DNA from: JBGAQP01 sp044220635
GTDB taxonomy: Bacteria; Pseudomonadota; Gammaproteobacteria; Burkholderiales; Usitatibacteraceae
NCBI GenBank assembly: GCA_044220635.1
Contig: JBGAQP010000001.1
Span: 146,353-210,352 of the forward strand
Direction: 5' to 3'
Length of the DNA stretch: 64,000 nucleotides
Shown here: one piece after another, positions 32,927 to 44,831 of the stretch
Numbering within the stretch: the first letter of the stretch is position 1
Layout: each line of letters starts with the position of its first letter
The notes under the pieces: model-generated
Databases searched by the model: none
What the model was told of the DNA's origin: nothing
The model's input: only the letters and a program-made list of their open reading frames with translations
Translations under genes and position numbers: made by a program

Positions 32927-34653
32927 TTCGCGGCCGCCGGAGCCGCGGCGGGCGCGGGCGCGGCGGCGCTCTTCACCCCGGCGCGCTTCTTCGCGAGCGC
33001 GTCGTCGAGGAGCTTGATGCCGTCCTGCGAGATCGCCATGCCCTTGTTGATCGAGGTCTCGGCGAGCTGCGGATTGTGGAAGTACGCGCCGTTGGACGCC
33101 GTCCAGAATTCCCAGTGGATGTGCGAGTCGTAGTGCTTCTCGCGCGCGGCGTCGAGCGTGGCCTCGTCGACTCCGGCCCCCTTCGCCTCCTCGAACTTGT
33201 CGATGAAGCGGGTGAGCCAGAATTCCGCCTTGCGCAGTTTCCCCATGAAGCGGTTCTTGAGCGAATCGATCGCGTACACCGCCTGCTTCTCGCTCCAGTC
33301 CCTGTGGCAGGCGAGGCAGGTCTCCTTCACGTACTCCTTCGGGCTCGTCTGCCAGTGCGAGGTGAAGTATTTCCCGGTCTTCGCGTCCTTCACCTTGGGC
33401 ATGTGGCAGGTGTGGCACTGGGCGCCGACCTGCTCGTGTTTCGAGCCGTAGTAGACCTCGACGTCGGGGTGCTGCGCCTTCCAGAGGAGCGCGCCCGTGA
33501 TGCCGTGCTTGAAGTCGCGGAACTTGAGGTCGTTGTAGTGCTTGCCGAGCTCGTCGACGCTCTTGAACGGGAAGTGGTTGGTGCGCGGATCGGCCATGGT
33601 CACGGGCTTGCCCGTGGTCGGGTCGGTTCCGGGGTTGCAGTTGTACTCGACGTGGCACTGGCCGCACTGCAGCTTCGTGTCGTAGCGGTCGAGCACGGCG
33701 ATCCTGCGCGTGTAGCCGCGCACGCCGAGGTCCTTCACCTCGATCTTCGCGCCGTTGGCGTCCTTGTGCCAGAGCGTGTCCTTCTCGGGGCGGGTGAGCG
33801 CCTGGATGAGGCCGTCGCGGATGACGCGCGGCTTCGCCGAGTGCGGGTCGTGGCAGAAGATGCAGTTGAGCGAGTGGTTCACGTCCTTCACGAACTCGGT
33901 CACCTTCGAGGTGCGGCTCCACTTGGCGCCGGGCACCGGGTCGCCGAGGTAGGCCCAGTCGAGGATGTGGTCCGCGGTCTTGCACGACATGCACACGGGA
34001 TTCGCGGCGGCGGCCGTGCCGGGCTTGAAGGCCTTGTGCGGCTCGCCCGGGTACTTGTCGACGAGGTAGTCCCAGATCCTGAAGTTGCCGCCGGGCTGGG
34101 TGAGGAAGCGCCAGCCTTCCTTGTTCTCGAAGCGCCCGCCGAAGGCGCGGTCGACCGCGAGCTGGTCGTAGAGCGCGAAGGCGTGGGAGCGCGGCACGTT
34201 GTGCTCCTTCGTGAAGCCGTGCGGCATCATCAGCTTGTCCCACGCGGGGTTGGGCGAGGGCCCCGAGTACTGGCTCTTCTCGTTCCTCGCGGTCTTCGCG
34301 TAGTTGATCCGGTACATCGTCTCGAACTGGTTCTTGTGGCAGCCGCCGCAGGAGGCCGGGTCGGTGACGGTCGCCGGGCGCTTCGCCGCGTCCTTCGCGT
34401 GGGCCTCGAGCCCCGTGTGGCAGGCGTTGCAGCCCACGCCCTTGTGGGCGGAGCCCTTGTGGAACTCCTCGATGGGCGAGTGGCAGCCGTAGCAGGCGGT
34501 CGCGTTGAACGGCCCCTTCTGCGAGGGTGCGGCGACCTTTGCGGTGGCGGGCTTGGCGCCCGCCTGGGCGAAGGCCGCGGGCGCCAGCGCGAAAGTAACG
34601 AGGACGGTGGCAACGGCGGCCTGCAGGAACGCGCGGAGCGGACGATGTCTCAT
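32923..34653 (-). CDS. Octaheme cytochrome c nitrite reductase (ONR)
   Basis: A 576-residue periplasmic cytochrome with signal peptide MRHRPLRAFLQAAVATVLVT to AFAQA. Eight haem motifs are visible: CYGCH 54-58, CNACH 75-79, CGGCH 102-106, CMSCK 221-225, CIFCH 264-268, CGQCH 330-334, CHTCH 413-417 and CLACH 446-450. The fourth has Lys instead of His, the catalytic haem of NrfA-type enzymes, and three haems precede it, as in Thioalkalivibrio octaheme nitrite reductase. CGQCHVEYNC supplies the catalytic Tyr337 with Cys339 at +2, as in the Tyr-Cys crosslink of that enzyme. His406 in KHEQVGAQCHTCHMP matches the catalytic His. Expected reaction: six-electron reduction of nitrite to ammonia. I start at the ATG after AAGGGGAT. 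Confidence 0.9.
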   Translation of the reverse strand: MRHRPLRAFLQAAVATVLVTFALAPAAFAQAGAKPATAKVAAPSQKGPFNATACYGCHSPIEEFHKGSAHKGVGCNACHTGLEAHAKDAAKRPATVTDPASCGGCHKNQFETMYRINYAKTARNEKSQYSGPSPNPAWDKLMMPHGFTKEHNVPRSHAFALYDQLAVDRAFGGRFENKEGWRFLTQPGGNFRIWDYLVDKYPGEPHKAFKPGTAAAANPVCMSCKTADHILDWAYLGDPVPGAKWSRTSKVTEFVKDVNHSLNCIFCHDPHSAKPRVIRDGLIQALTRPEKDTLWHKDANGAKIEVKDLGVRGYTRRIAVLDRYDTKLQCGQCHVEYNCNPGTDPTTGKPVTMADPRTNHFPFKSVDELGKHYNDLKFRDFKHGITGALLWKAQHPDVEVYYGSKHEQVGAQCHTCHMPKVKDAKTGKYFTSHWQTSPKEYVKETCLACHRDWSEKQAVYAIDSLKNRFMGKLRKAEFWLTRFIDKFEEAKGAGVDEATLDAAREKHYDSHIHWEFWTASNGAYFHNPQLAETSINKGMAISQDGIKLLDDALAKKRAGVKSAAAPAPAAAPAAAK

Positions 34654-34725
34654 GGGGATCCCCTTGTTCTTCGGGCGCACTGGCGCCCGCGGAGACTAGC
34701 TTGCCGGTCGCCGCCGGCCGGCCCT

Positions 34726-34739
34726 TTGACAAGCGTCAA
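34726..34739. promoter_or_regulatory. FNR/DNR-type palindrome upstream of the nitrite reductase
   Basis: TTGAC-AAGC-GTCAA, a perfect 5-bp inverted repeat with the 4-bp spacer of the FNR/DNR/NnrR family (FNR consensus TTGAT-N4-ATCAA). It is centred about 80 nt before the ATG at 34653. A weak TAGTCT -10 on the minus strand at 34693-34698 puts it roughly 41-47 nt upstream of the start site, a class II activator position. Confidence 0.7.
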
Positions 34740-34837
34740 CGGCCTTTCGCGGCCCTGCGGCGCCCGCGCCGCGTCCTTGCCCGCCGACCGGGTTGGAGCG
34801 ATCATGGCCCGAAGGCGGAGAACGCCACGGAGGGGTC

Positions 34838-35116
34838 ATGAAAGCGCTCTTCGAACGCTACCTGCACAAGAAGATCGGGCTCAACTACGCGAGCGCCTTC
34901 CACATCGACGGCGCCACGGTGACCGAGGCGGGCGAGTCGCACTTCGCCGCGGTGGGCGACAAGGACGGCATCACGCACTACTACCCGTACACGAGCGTGA
35001 TCCACGTGATGGAGAAGTCCGAGGGCGTGCAGGTGGGCGGCCTCTTCCAGCACAAGCAGTCCTGGCCGCTCGTGGTGAAGGTGGGCCACGTCGTCGACGT
35101 GGGGCCCATGGTCTGA
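34838..35116 (+). CDS. Hypothetical small soluble protein, 92 aa
   Basis: The ATG at 34838 follows GGAGGGG. The 92-residue product has no signal or membrane helix and appears to be a small beta-rich domain (GESHFAAVGDKDGITHYYPYTSVIHVMEK, SWPLVVKVGHVVDVGPMV). I do not recognise the family. It is divergent from the nitrite reductase and may share the FNR/DNR-type box at 34726-34739, which is centred about 105 nt before its start. Confidence 0.65.
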   Translation: MKALFERYLHKKIGLNYASAFHIDGATVTEAGESHFAAVGDKDGITHYYPYTSVIHVMEKSEGVQVGGLFQHKQSWPLVVKVGHVVDVGPMV

Positions 35117-35130
35117 GGGCGGCGAGCGCC

Positions 35131-35892
35131 TCAGGCGATCTCGAAACCGAAGGCCGCGGTGCCGGTCACCGTGCCCGCGGCGTCGCGGGTGCGCTCCTCG
35201 AAGCTCGCGCGCCCCGCCGGGGCCACCGCGACGACGGTCGAGGCGCGCGTGCCGTAGTCCGCGCCGGTGATGAGCGCGGGCGCGAGCCGCCGCTCCCATT
35301 CGATGCCCACGCCCGTGTCGGGAAGCTCGGCGTCGGGCGCGCCCTCGCGGTCGGAGAGCATCGCGAAGAGCCCCGGCGCGGGGTCCGCGTGCGAGAGGGC
35401 CTCGCGCATCGCGCGCCGGGCGCGGGCGACTTTCGGCCAGGGCTCGTCCAGGAGGTGGTTCGAGAGCGCGTGCACGCCGGGCGGCACCGGGCGCGCCAGC
35501 CCCTCGCGGCTGCCGAAATAGAGGAGCGAGCCGCCGTCGCCCACGACGAGATTGAAGCCGTTGTAGCCGGAAGCGCGCTGTGCGAGATTCGCGAGGAACG
35601 CCTCCGGCGTGTCGCGGCCGAGCAGGAACTGCGTGACGAGCGTTCCCCGCGAGTGCGCCGTCGAGCGGCGGTCGGCGGGGTCGCGGAAATTCGTGACCGC
35701 GGCGAAGCGGCCCGAGCGCGTGATCCCCATCCAGGTCCCGCCCGCCTGGAGGTCGCGCCCGGCGAGCAGCTCCGGGTGGTCCGCCCACCAGCGCGCGCTC
35801 TGCGCGGGGCGCTCGCGCCACTCGTCGCGGTTGGCCGCGACCAGCAGGGAAAAGGCGGGGTGCGCCTGCCAGGCGAGGGCGATCAGGCACAT
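35131..35892 (-). CDS. NRDE/TANGO2-family protein
   Basis: A 253-residue protein starting MCLIALAWQAHPAFSLLVAANRDEW; the family is named for the NRDE motif and begins at a conserved Met-Cys, a potential N-terminal nucleophile after Met removal. Other conserved parts are GGTWMGITRSGRFAAVTNFRDP, SRGTLVTQFLLG and VHALSNHLLDEPWPKV. Eukaryotic TANGO2 is linked to haem or lipid handling; the bacterial role is not settled. It converges with the 34838 gene (14 bp apart). Confidence 0.88.
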   Translation of the reverse strand: MCLIALAWQAHPAFSLLVAANRDEWRERPAQSARWWADHPELLAGRDLQAGGTWMGITRSGRFAAVTNFRDPADRRSTAHSRGTLVTQFLLGRDTPEAFLANLAQRASGYNGFNLVVGDGGSLLYFGSREGLARPVPPGVHALSNHLLDEPWPKVARARRAMREALSHADPAPGLFAMLSDREGAPDAELPDTGVGIEWERRLAPALITGADYGTRASTVVAVAPAGRASFEERTRDAAGTVTGTAAFGFEIA

Positions 35893-35914
35893 GGCCGGAG
35901 CCCGCGCCGAGGGG

Positions 35915-36166
35915 TCAGCCCTCGGAGGCGAGGAGCTTTTCGAGCGCCACCTTGAAGCGCGCGTCGTCGAAGGCGCCGCCCGAGGACATCATCTGCTGCA
36001 TCTCGCCGCGCACCACGCCCGAGATCATCTGCTTGGCCTCGATCGGCGAATGCCCCTTGCTCACGAGCCGGTCGTAAGCCGCCTTCGTCACGGGCGGTTC
36101 CCCGCTCGCGAGGTGGTCCTCGACCACCTGCATGAACGGATCCTTGACGGTCCTGTCAGCGTCCAT
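35915..36166 (-). CDS. Hypothetical helical protein, 83 aa
   Basis: An 83-residue, mostly helical soluble protein (DPFMQVVEDHLASGEPPVTKAA, SPIEAKQMISGVVRGEMQQMM, FKVALEKLLASEG). A good ribosome site (GGAGGAGG on the minus strand) precedes the ATG at 36166. I do not recognise the family. It lies between the NRDE gene and the TRAP operon on the same strand. Confidence 0.65.
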   Translation of the reverse strand: MDADRTVKDPFMQVVEDHLASGEPPVTKAAYDRLVSKGHSPIEAKQMISGVVRGEMQQMMSSGGAFDDARFKVALEKLLASEG

Positions 36167-36186
36167 TTCCGCGCCTCCTCCGGTGG

Positions 36187-36216
36187 CCGGGCTGCATTTG
36201 CGGTCGCGCAGCCCGG
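36187..36216 (-). terminator. Stem-loop between dctM and a small gene
   Basis: CCGGGCTGC / GCAGCCCGG, a perfect 9-bp stem with a 12-nt loop and no T tract. It lies downstream of the TRAP operon and just upstream of the ribosome site of the 83-aa gene, so it may end or attenuate read-through. Confidence 0.4.
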
Positions 36217-36270
36217 TGGGAACGCCTCATAGGTTGCCACAATCCGGGGCGATGGGCTCGGCCCCGCCTC

Positions 36271-37563
36271 CTACATGCGGCCGGGCAGCCAGGTGACGAG
36301 GGCGGGGAAGGAATAGATGAGTCCCACCGCGACCACCATGAGCAGGAAGAGCGGGAGCGTCGCGCGCGCGATCCAGGGGATCTGGCGCTTCGTCATGCCC
36401 TGGAGCACGAACAGGTTGAAGCCCACGGGGGGCGTGATCTGCGCCATCTCGACCACGAGCACGAGGAAGATCCCGAACCAGACGAGGTCGATGCCGGCCT
36501 TCTGGATCGTGGGCAGGATCACCCCCATGGTGAGCACGACCATCGAGATGCCGTCGAGGAAGCATCCCAGGATGACGTAGAACACCATCAGCCAGAAAAG
36601 GAGCCACAGCGGCGAGAGCCCGAGCCCGCCGATGAATTCCGCGAGCCGCCGCGGGAGCCCGATGTAGCCCATGGAGAGCGTGAGGAACGCCGCGCCCGCG
36701 AGGATCAGCGCGATCATGCAGTACAGGCGCGTGGCGCCCATGAGGCTTTCGACGAACACCTTGCGGTTCATCGAGCCCTGCGCGGCGGAGACGACCAGCG
36801 CGCCCACGACGCCGAGGGCCGCCGCCTCGGTGGCCGTCGCGATGCCCACGTAGATGGAGCCGAGCACCGCGGCGATCAGCCCCACGACCGGAAGGAGGTG
36901 GCGCGAGGCGTGGAGCTTCTGCCGGAAGTCGAGCGGGGCGTCGGGAGCCGGGATGCGCTTCGGGTTGAGGAGCGACCAGACGATCGTGTAGCCCATGAAG
37001 AGCCCGGCGAGGAGCAGGCCCGGGACCACGCCCGCGATGAACAGGCGCGTGATCGACACCTCCGCCGTGACCCCGTAGACGATCATGATGATCGAGGGCG
37101 GGATCAGCAGGCCCAGGGTGCCCGCGCCGGCGAGCGTGCCGATGGTCATGTTCTCGGGGTAGCCGCGCCGCTCGAGCTCCGGGAGCGTCATCTTGCCGAT
37201 CGTCGCGCAGGTCGCCGCGCTCGAGCCCGACACCGCGGCGAAGATCGTGCAGCCGATGATGTTGGTGTGCAGCAGCCGCCCGGGCAGGCGCTGCAGCCAG
37301 GGAGCGAGCCCCTTGAACATGTCCTCCGAGAGCCGCGTGCGGAAGAGGATCTCGCCCATCCACACGAACAGCGGCAGCGCGGTGAGCGTCCACGAGGAGA
37401 GCGAGCCCCACATCGTCACCGCCATGGCGTCGCCCACGGGGCGCGAGGTGAAGAGCTCCATCCCGATCCAGGCCACGCCCAGCAGCGCGATCCCGATCCA
37501 CAGGCCGCTCGCGAGCAGCGCGAAGAGCGCCACGACCAGCAGGAGCGTGATGAAGGCGTCCAC
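36271..37563 (-). CDS. dctM: TRAP transporter large membrane subunit (DctM)
   Basis: The 430-residue, about 12-helix transport subunit of a tripartite ATP-independent periplasmic transporter, driven by the sodium or proton gradient. Family motifs include LLVVALFALLASGLWIGIALLG at the N-terminus, SSAATCATIGKMTLPELERRGYPE, TLAGAGTLGLLIPPSIIMIVYG and MAQITPPVGFNLFVLQGM. The second gene (dctQ) ends 7 bp upstream. Substrate cannot be read from this subunit; carboxylates are typical. Confidence 0.93.
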   Translation of the reverse strand: MDAFITLLLVVALFALLASGLWIGIALLGVAWIGMELFTSRPVGDAMAVTMWGSLSSWTLTALPLFVWMGEILFRTRLSEDMFKGLAPWLQRLPGRLLHTNIIGCTIFAAVSGSSAATCATIGKMTLPELERRGYPENMTIGTLAGAGTLGLLIPPSIIMIVYGVTAEVSITRLFIAGVVPGLLLAGLFMGYTIVWSLLNPKRIPAPDAPLDFRQKLHASRHLLPVVGLIAAVLGSIYVGIATATEAAALGVVGALVVSAAQGSMNRKVFVESLMGATRLYCMIALILAGAAFLTLSMGYIGLPRRLAEFIGGLGLSPLWLLFWLMVFYVILGCFLDGISMVVLTMGVILPTIQKAGIDLVWFGIFLVLVVEMAQITPPVGFNLFVLQGMTKRQIPWIARATLPLFLLMVVAVGLIYSFPALVTWLPGRM

Positions 37564-37570
37564 GCGGGCG

Positions 37571-38080
37571 CTACTCCATGAGCTTCAGCGGCGCCTCGGC
37601 CGCCTTCACGGCCCGGCGCCGGACGTGGAGCACGAGGTCGTCGACCATCGCCACGGCGAGCACCACCGCGCCCGCGGCCATCGCGATCTGCGGGATCCAC
37701 AGGGGGGTAGCGTCGTTGCCCTGGGAGATGTCGTTGAAGGCGTACGACTGCCAGGCGAGGCGCACGCTGTAGAACGCGAGCGCGCCGCAGAAGAACGCGC
37801 CGGCCGCGTGGCACCAGAGCTCGAGGGCGCGGTGCACGCGCGGCCCGAATCGCTCGAGGAAGAGCGTGACGCGGATGTGCTCGCCGCGGCGCAGCGTGTG
37901 GGCGAGCGCGAGGAAGCTCGCCGCCGCCATGCAGTAGCCGGCGTAGGCGTCCGACCCGCGCAGGTTGAAGCCCGCGAGCCGCCCGATGACGCTCGCGAGC
38001 ACCATCGCGAGCACGCCCACCATGAAAAACGCCGCGGCCCACGCCGCGGCGTCGTAGAGCGTGTCGAGCGACTTCCTCAT
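37571..38080 (-). CDS. dctQ: TRAP transporter small membrane subunit (DctQ)
   Basis: A 169-residue protein with four membrane helices (AAFFMVGVLAMVLASVIGRLAG; YCMAAASFLALAHTLRRGEHIRV; HAAGAFFCGALAFYSVRLAWQ; WIPQIAMAAGAVVLAVAMVDDLV). The LRRGEHIRV motif after helix 2 is the DctQ signature. It pairs with the DctM product to form the membrane unit. It follows the binding-protein gene by 73 bp, containing a stem-loop. Confidence 0.9.
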   Translation of the reverse strand: MRKSLDTLYDAAAWAAAFFMVGVLAMVLASVIGRLAGFNLRGSDAYAGYCMAAASFLALAHTLRRGEHIRVTLFLERFGPRVHRALELWCHAAGAFFCGALAFYSVRLAWQSYAFNDISQGNDATPLWIPQIAMAAGAVVLAVAMVDDLVLHVRRRAVKAAEAPLKLME

Positions 38081-38094
38081 GGTCCCGGCGCGAT

Positions 38095-38110
38095 CCCCGA
38101 AGGCTCGGGG
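38095..38110 (-). other. Intercistronic stem-loop between dctP and dctQ
   Basis: CCCCGA-AGGC-TCGGGG, a 6-bp stem in the 73-bp gap between the binding-protein gene and the membrane subunits. Such stems often lower downstream expression or stabilise the upstream message, giving excess binding protein. Confidence 0.4.
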
Positions 38111-38153
38111 ACGGCGGCGCGGCGGGCGTTCATGGCGGGCCGCCCTTGCGCCG

Positions 38154-39116
38154 TCACTTCCGGAACGCGTCGACGATCGCCTGCCCGTCGGGGCCGGCGT
38201 TCTTGAGCCACTCGGCGGTCATCGTCTCGCCGATCCTGCGGAAGTCGGCCTTGAGCTGGGCGGAGGGGGCGGCGACGTTCATGCCGTTCTTCGCGAGCTG
38301 CTCGAGGTACCACTTGGTCTTCTCCTCCGAGACCTTCCAGCCCCGGGCTTCCGCGTCGGCGGCGGCCTTGAGCACGCCCGCCTGGGTCGCCTTGTCGAGG
38401 GCGTCGAAGGCCTTCCGGTTCACGAAGACCACGTTCTTCGGAAGCCACGCCTGCGTGTCGTAGTAGTTCTTGACGACCTCCCAGGCCTTCGTGTCGTAGC
38501 CCGTGGCGCCGGAGGTCATGTTGGCGTTCACCGCGCCCGTGGCCATGGCCTGCGCGAGCTCGGCCGCCTGGATGGTGACGGGCTGCGCGCCGGCGAGCTC
38601 GGCGATGCGCGAGGTCGCCGGGTTGTAGGTGCGCATCTTGAGGCCTTTCATGTCGGCGATCGAGGCGATGGGCTTCGTGGAGTAGATGCCCTGCGGGGGC
38701 CAGGGCACCGCGTAGAGGACCATCATGCCCTGCTTCGCGAAGCGCTCCTCGACGGCCTTGCGCGAGGCCTTCCAGAGCTTGAGCGCCTCGGGGTAGCTCG
38801 TGGCGAGGAAGGGGACGGAGTCGACGCCGAAGACGGGGTCCTCGTTCGCGTAGCCCGAAATCAGGATCTCGCCCGCCTGCGCCTGGCCGCCTTGCACCGC
38901 GCGCTTGATCTCGGGCGCCTTGAAGAGCGAGGCGCCGGGGTGGACCGTGATCTTCAGCTTGCCGCCCGAGGCCTTCTCGGCGTCGGCGGCGAACTGGACC
39001 ACGTTCTCGGTATGGAAGTTGGTCGCCGGGTAGGGCGTGGGCATGTCCCACTTGGTCTGGGCGGTCGCGGCGGCGGCAAGGCCCAGGCCCGCGGCGAGGA
39101 CGATCAGGCGTTTCAT
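38154..39116 (-). CDS. dctP: TRAP transporter periplasmic substrate-binding protein (DctP)
   Basis: A 320-residue DctP-family binding protein. The signal peptide MKRLIVLAAGLGLAAAATAQ precedes KWDMPTPYPATNFHTENVVQFA. GGKLKITVHPGASLFKAPEIKRAVQGGQAQAGEILIS and the conserved arginine in GLKMRTYNPATSR, which binds the ligand carboxylate, are present. The first gene of the operon, it has a promoter at 39209-39237. The substrate is probably a carboxylate, but its identity is unknown. Confidence 0.92.
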   Translation of the reverse strand: MKRLIVLAAGLGLAAAATAQTKWDMPTPYPATNFHTENVVQFAADAEKASGGKLKITVHPGASLFKAPEIKRAVQGGQAQAGEILISGYANEDPVFGVDSVPFLATSYPEALKLWKASRKAVEERFAKQGMMVLYAVPWPPQGIYSTKPIASIADMKGLKMRTYNPATSRIAELAGAQPVTIQAAELAQAMATGAVNANMTSGATGYDTKAWEVVKNYYDTQAWLPKNVVFVNRKAFDALDKATQAGVLKAAADAEARGWKVSEEKTKWYLEQLAKNGMNVAAPSAQLKADFRRIGETMTAEWLKNAGPDGQAIVDAFRK

Positions 39117-39208
39117 GGAGAAGGGCTCCTCTGGGGTTTCTCTCGGGTGGAATCGCGGATGCTCGCGGGCGGCGGCGGGCGTGTCAACACCGGCCCCGAC
39201 GCCAGGCG

Positions 39209-39237
39209 ACGCTATCCGAAGCGCTTGCGCATGTCAA
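39209..39237 (-). promoter_or_regulatory. Promoter of the TRAP operon
   Basis: On the minus strand TTGACA (39232-39237), a 17-bp spacer and TAGCGT (39209-39214). The region up to 39280 is unusually AT-rich (GCTGATATTTTC) and probably holds the operator for the divergent winged-helix regulator. Confidence 0.6.
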
Positions 39238-39297
39238 CGATTTGCTGATATTTTCTCGCCAAACTGCCGATAAACACGTTCCACCCCGGAGGAGCCC

Positions 39298-39846
39298 ATG
39301 ACCGAGCGAGCGCGCCGCCGCGGCGCGACCGGTGCGCGCATCGCGCCCCCGCGCATCGTCTCCTCCGCGCACCTCGCGGTGGGCCGCGGCGCCGAGGTCT
39401 CCGAGTTCGAGTACGGCATGATCATCTGCGCCCACGCCTTCCAGCGCTGGATCGTGCGCTGCATGAGCGCGGCGGGCCTGAAGGACCTCACGCCCATGGA
39501 CGTGCTCGTCCTGCACCACGTGAACCATCGCGCGCGCAACAAGAAACTCGCCGACATCTGCTTCGTGCTGAACGTCGAGGACACGCACGTGGTGAGCTAC
39601 TCGCTCAAGAAGCTCGTGGCCGCGGGGCTCGCGAGGAGCGAGCGCAACGGCAAGGAGGTGCTCTTCGCGACCACGGCGCGCGGCCAGGCGGTGATCGAGC
39701 GCTACCGCGAGGTGCGCGAGGCCTGCCTCGTGGCGAGCCTCAACCCCGACGGCAGCGACAACGAGAAGCTCGCCGACGTGGCCGCGTTCCTGCGCTTCAT
39801 GTCCGGGCTCTACGACCAGGCGGCCCGCGCCGCCTCCTCGCTGTGA
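39298..39846 (+). CDS. Winged-helix (MarR-like) transcriptional regulator
   Basis: A 182-residue regulator with a MarR-type winged helix: LTPMDVLVLHHVNHRARNKKLADICFVLN, then VEDTHVVSYSLKKLVAAGLARSERNGKEVLFATTARGQAVIERY. The N-terminus is basic and disordered. GGAGGA precedes the ATG at 39298. It is divergent from the TRAP operon and upstream of the hydantoinase, so it probably controls uptake and use of the same substrate. This regulator type is commonly found beside TRAP genes. Confidence 0.82.
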   Translation: MTERARRRGATGARIAPPRIVSSAHLAVGRGAEVSEFEYGMIICAHAFQRWIVRCMSAAGLKDLTPMDVLVLHHVNHRARNKKLADICFVLNVEDTHVVSYSLKKLVAAGLARSERNGKEVLFATTARGQAVIERYREVREACLVASLNPDGSDNEKLADVAAFLRFMSGLYDQAARAASSL

Positions 39847-39867
39847 AGGTCGCCCTGGCCGTTCGAA

Positions 39868-39900
39868 CCCTCCGCCCCCGGGAGGGGGTTCGGGCGAGGG
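39868..39900 (+). repeat. REP-like repeat before the hydantoinase gene
   Basis: CCCTCC-GCCCCC... with GGAGGG at 39881-39886 as the stem, then GGTTCGGGCGAGGG, the family tail. It ends 7 nt before the ATG at 39908, so it fills the leader and may carry or mask the ribosome site. Confidence 0.65.
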
Positions 39901-39907
39901 CCGGTCG

Positions 39908-43531
<3,624 letters not shown>

Positions 43532-43550
43532 ACGGGACCGGACCCCGTCG

Positions 43551-44708
43551 CTAGAACCTCCCGAACCAGCCCGCCTTCCAGTACTCGAACTTCCCGTTGC
43601 GGAAGATGTGGGTGAAGACGTCCTTGTCGGCGTTGTAGCCCTGGCCCTGGTTGCGCACGAACTTCATCTTGCCGGTGGCGCCCTCGTACTTCACGCCGGG
43701 AAGCGCCTTGTAGAGCGCCTCGCGGTCCGCGGTGAGATCGCCGCCCGGGGAAGCCTTCTTCAGGGCCTCGGCGACCACGTGGAGCGCGTCGAAGCCGAGC
43801 GCGGCGAAGTGGTTGGGCTTGAGCTTGTACTTCGCCTCGTACTTGCCCATGAAGTCCACGTTCTTCGGGGCGTCGTCCTCGGCGGACCAGGGGATCGTGA
43901 AGACCACGTTGTTCGCCTGGCCCTTGGCCGCGTCGTAGAGCGCCTTGGACACGAAGTTGTTGTTGCCGATCACGGGGATGTCGAGGCCCTGCTTGCGCGC
44001 CTCCACGATGATCGTGGCCGCGTCGTTCGCCCGGCAGGAGATGTAGAGCACGTCGGGGCTCGCCGCCTTGATGCGCGCGATGCGCTCGGGGAAATCCTTG
44101 CGGGCGGTCGTGAAGGGCTCGCGGGCGACGAGCGCGCCGCCCGCCTTCAGGATCGCCGGGTGGGCGGCGAAGAACGCGCCCTGGGCGAAGGAGTCGTCGT
44201 CCTGGAAGATCGCGGCCATGCGCTTCACGCCGAGCTTCGCCGCCGCCGCGCGCACCGACTGGGGCGTCATGATGTCCTCGGTGACGGCGTTGCGGAAGGT
44301 GTAGGGCCCGAGCCGCGTGAGGTGGCTCGAGGTGAGGCTGGTGCCGAAGGCGACCACCTTCGCCGCGTTCGAGAACACCCAGGCCTGCTCGGCCTGCGGC
44401 GTGAGGGTGGGCCCGAAGATCATCAGGACCTTCTCCACCTGGATGAGCTTGTCGAAGGCCGCCGTGGCGTCCTTCGGCGTGCCCTTGTCGTCGACGATCA
44501 CGAGCTCGATCGGCTGGCCGGCCACGCCCCCCGCGGCGTTGATCTGCTCGAGGGCGAGGTTGAGGCCGTTGACGGTGCTCTGCCCGTTGATGGCGTTGGG
44601 GCCGGTCAGCGTGGCCGACACGCCCAGCCGGATCGGGGCGGCGGCGGCGGTCGCGGCGAGACAGATGGCCGCCAGCAGGGCGGCGAGACGGGGCGTGAGG
44701 CTCGACAT
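43551..44708 (-). CDS. Branched-chain-amino-acid-type ABC substrate-binding protein
   Basis: A 385-residue periplasmic type I binding protein (LivJ-like). The signal peptide (LAALLAAICLAATAAAA) precedes PIRLGVSATLTGPNAINGQ. The LivJ fold segments GLNLALEQINAAGGVAGQPIELVIVDDKGT, VIGNNNFVSKALYDAAKGQ and NHFAALGFDALHVVAEAL are present. I chose the ATG at 44708, preceded by GAGGAT. No permease or ATPase gene accompanies it here, so it is an orphan, perhaps serving the neighbouring amidohydrolase substrate. Confidence 0.88.
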   Translation of the reverse strand: MSSLTPRLAALLAAICLAATAAAAPIRLGVSATLTGPNAINGQSTVNGLNLALEQINAAGGVAGQPIELVIVDDKGTPKDATAAFDKLIQVEKVLMIFGPTLTPQAEQAWVFSNAAKVVAFGTSLTSSHLTRLGPYTFRNAVTEDIMTPQSVRAAAAKLGVKRMAAIFQDDDSFAQGAFFAAHPAILKAGGALVAREPFTTARKDFPERIARIKAASPDVLYISCRANDAATIIVEARKQGLDIPVIGNNNFVSKALYDAAKGQANNVVFTIPWSAEDDAPKNVDFMGKYEAKYKLKPNHFAALGFDALHVVAEALKKASPGGDLTADREALYKALPGVKYEGATGKMKFVRNQGQGYNADKDVFTHIFRNGKFEYWKAGWFGRF

Positions 44709-44777
44709 TGCGGGTATCCTCCCTGGCGCGGCATCCTTCTTGCATCGGACGAGGCCGCGGACCGCGCGCGTGCGGGA

Positions 44778-44806
44778 ATATTCCTCCAACCCTTGACATC
44801 GCGCAA
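44778..44806 (-). promoter_or_regulatory. Candidate promoter of the binding-protein gene
   Basis: On the minus strand TTGCGC (44801-44806), 17-bp spacer, GAATAT (44778-44783). The -10 overlaps a perfect palindrome GGAATATTCC (44775-44784), a possible operator. Confidence 0.45.
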
Positions 44807-44831
44807 TTGGGCGGCGCCGGCCGGCGGGCGA

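Noticed and set aside
32923..34653. Annotation as pentaheme NrfA or as hydroxylamine oxidoreductase
   Set aside because: Eight haem motifs with Lys at the fourth exclude pentaheme NrfA; Hao has eight CxxCH with a cross-linking Tyr of a different motif and no CxxCK.
44793..44798. Plus-strand TTGACA as a -35 for dusB
   Set aside because: No -10 at 15-19 nt; the pair TTGTCG/TAAAAT further downstream fits better.
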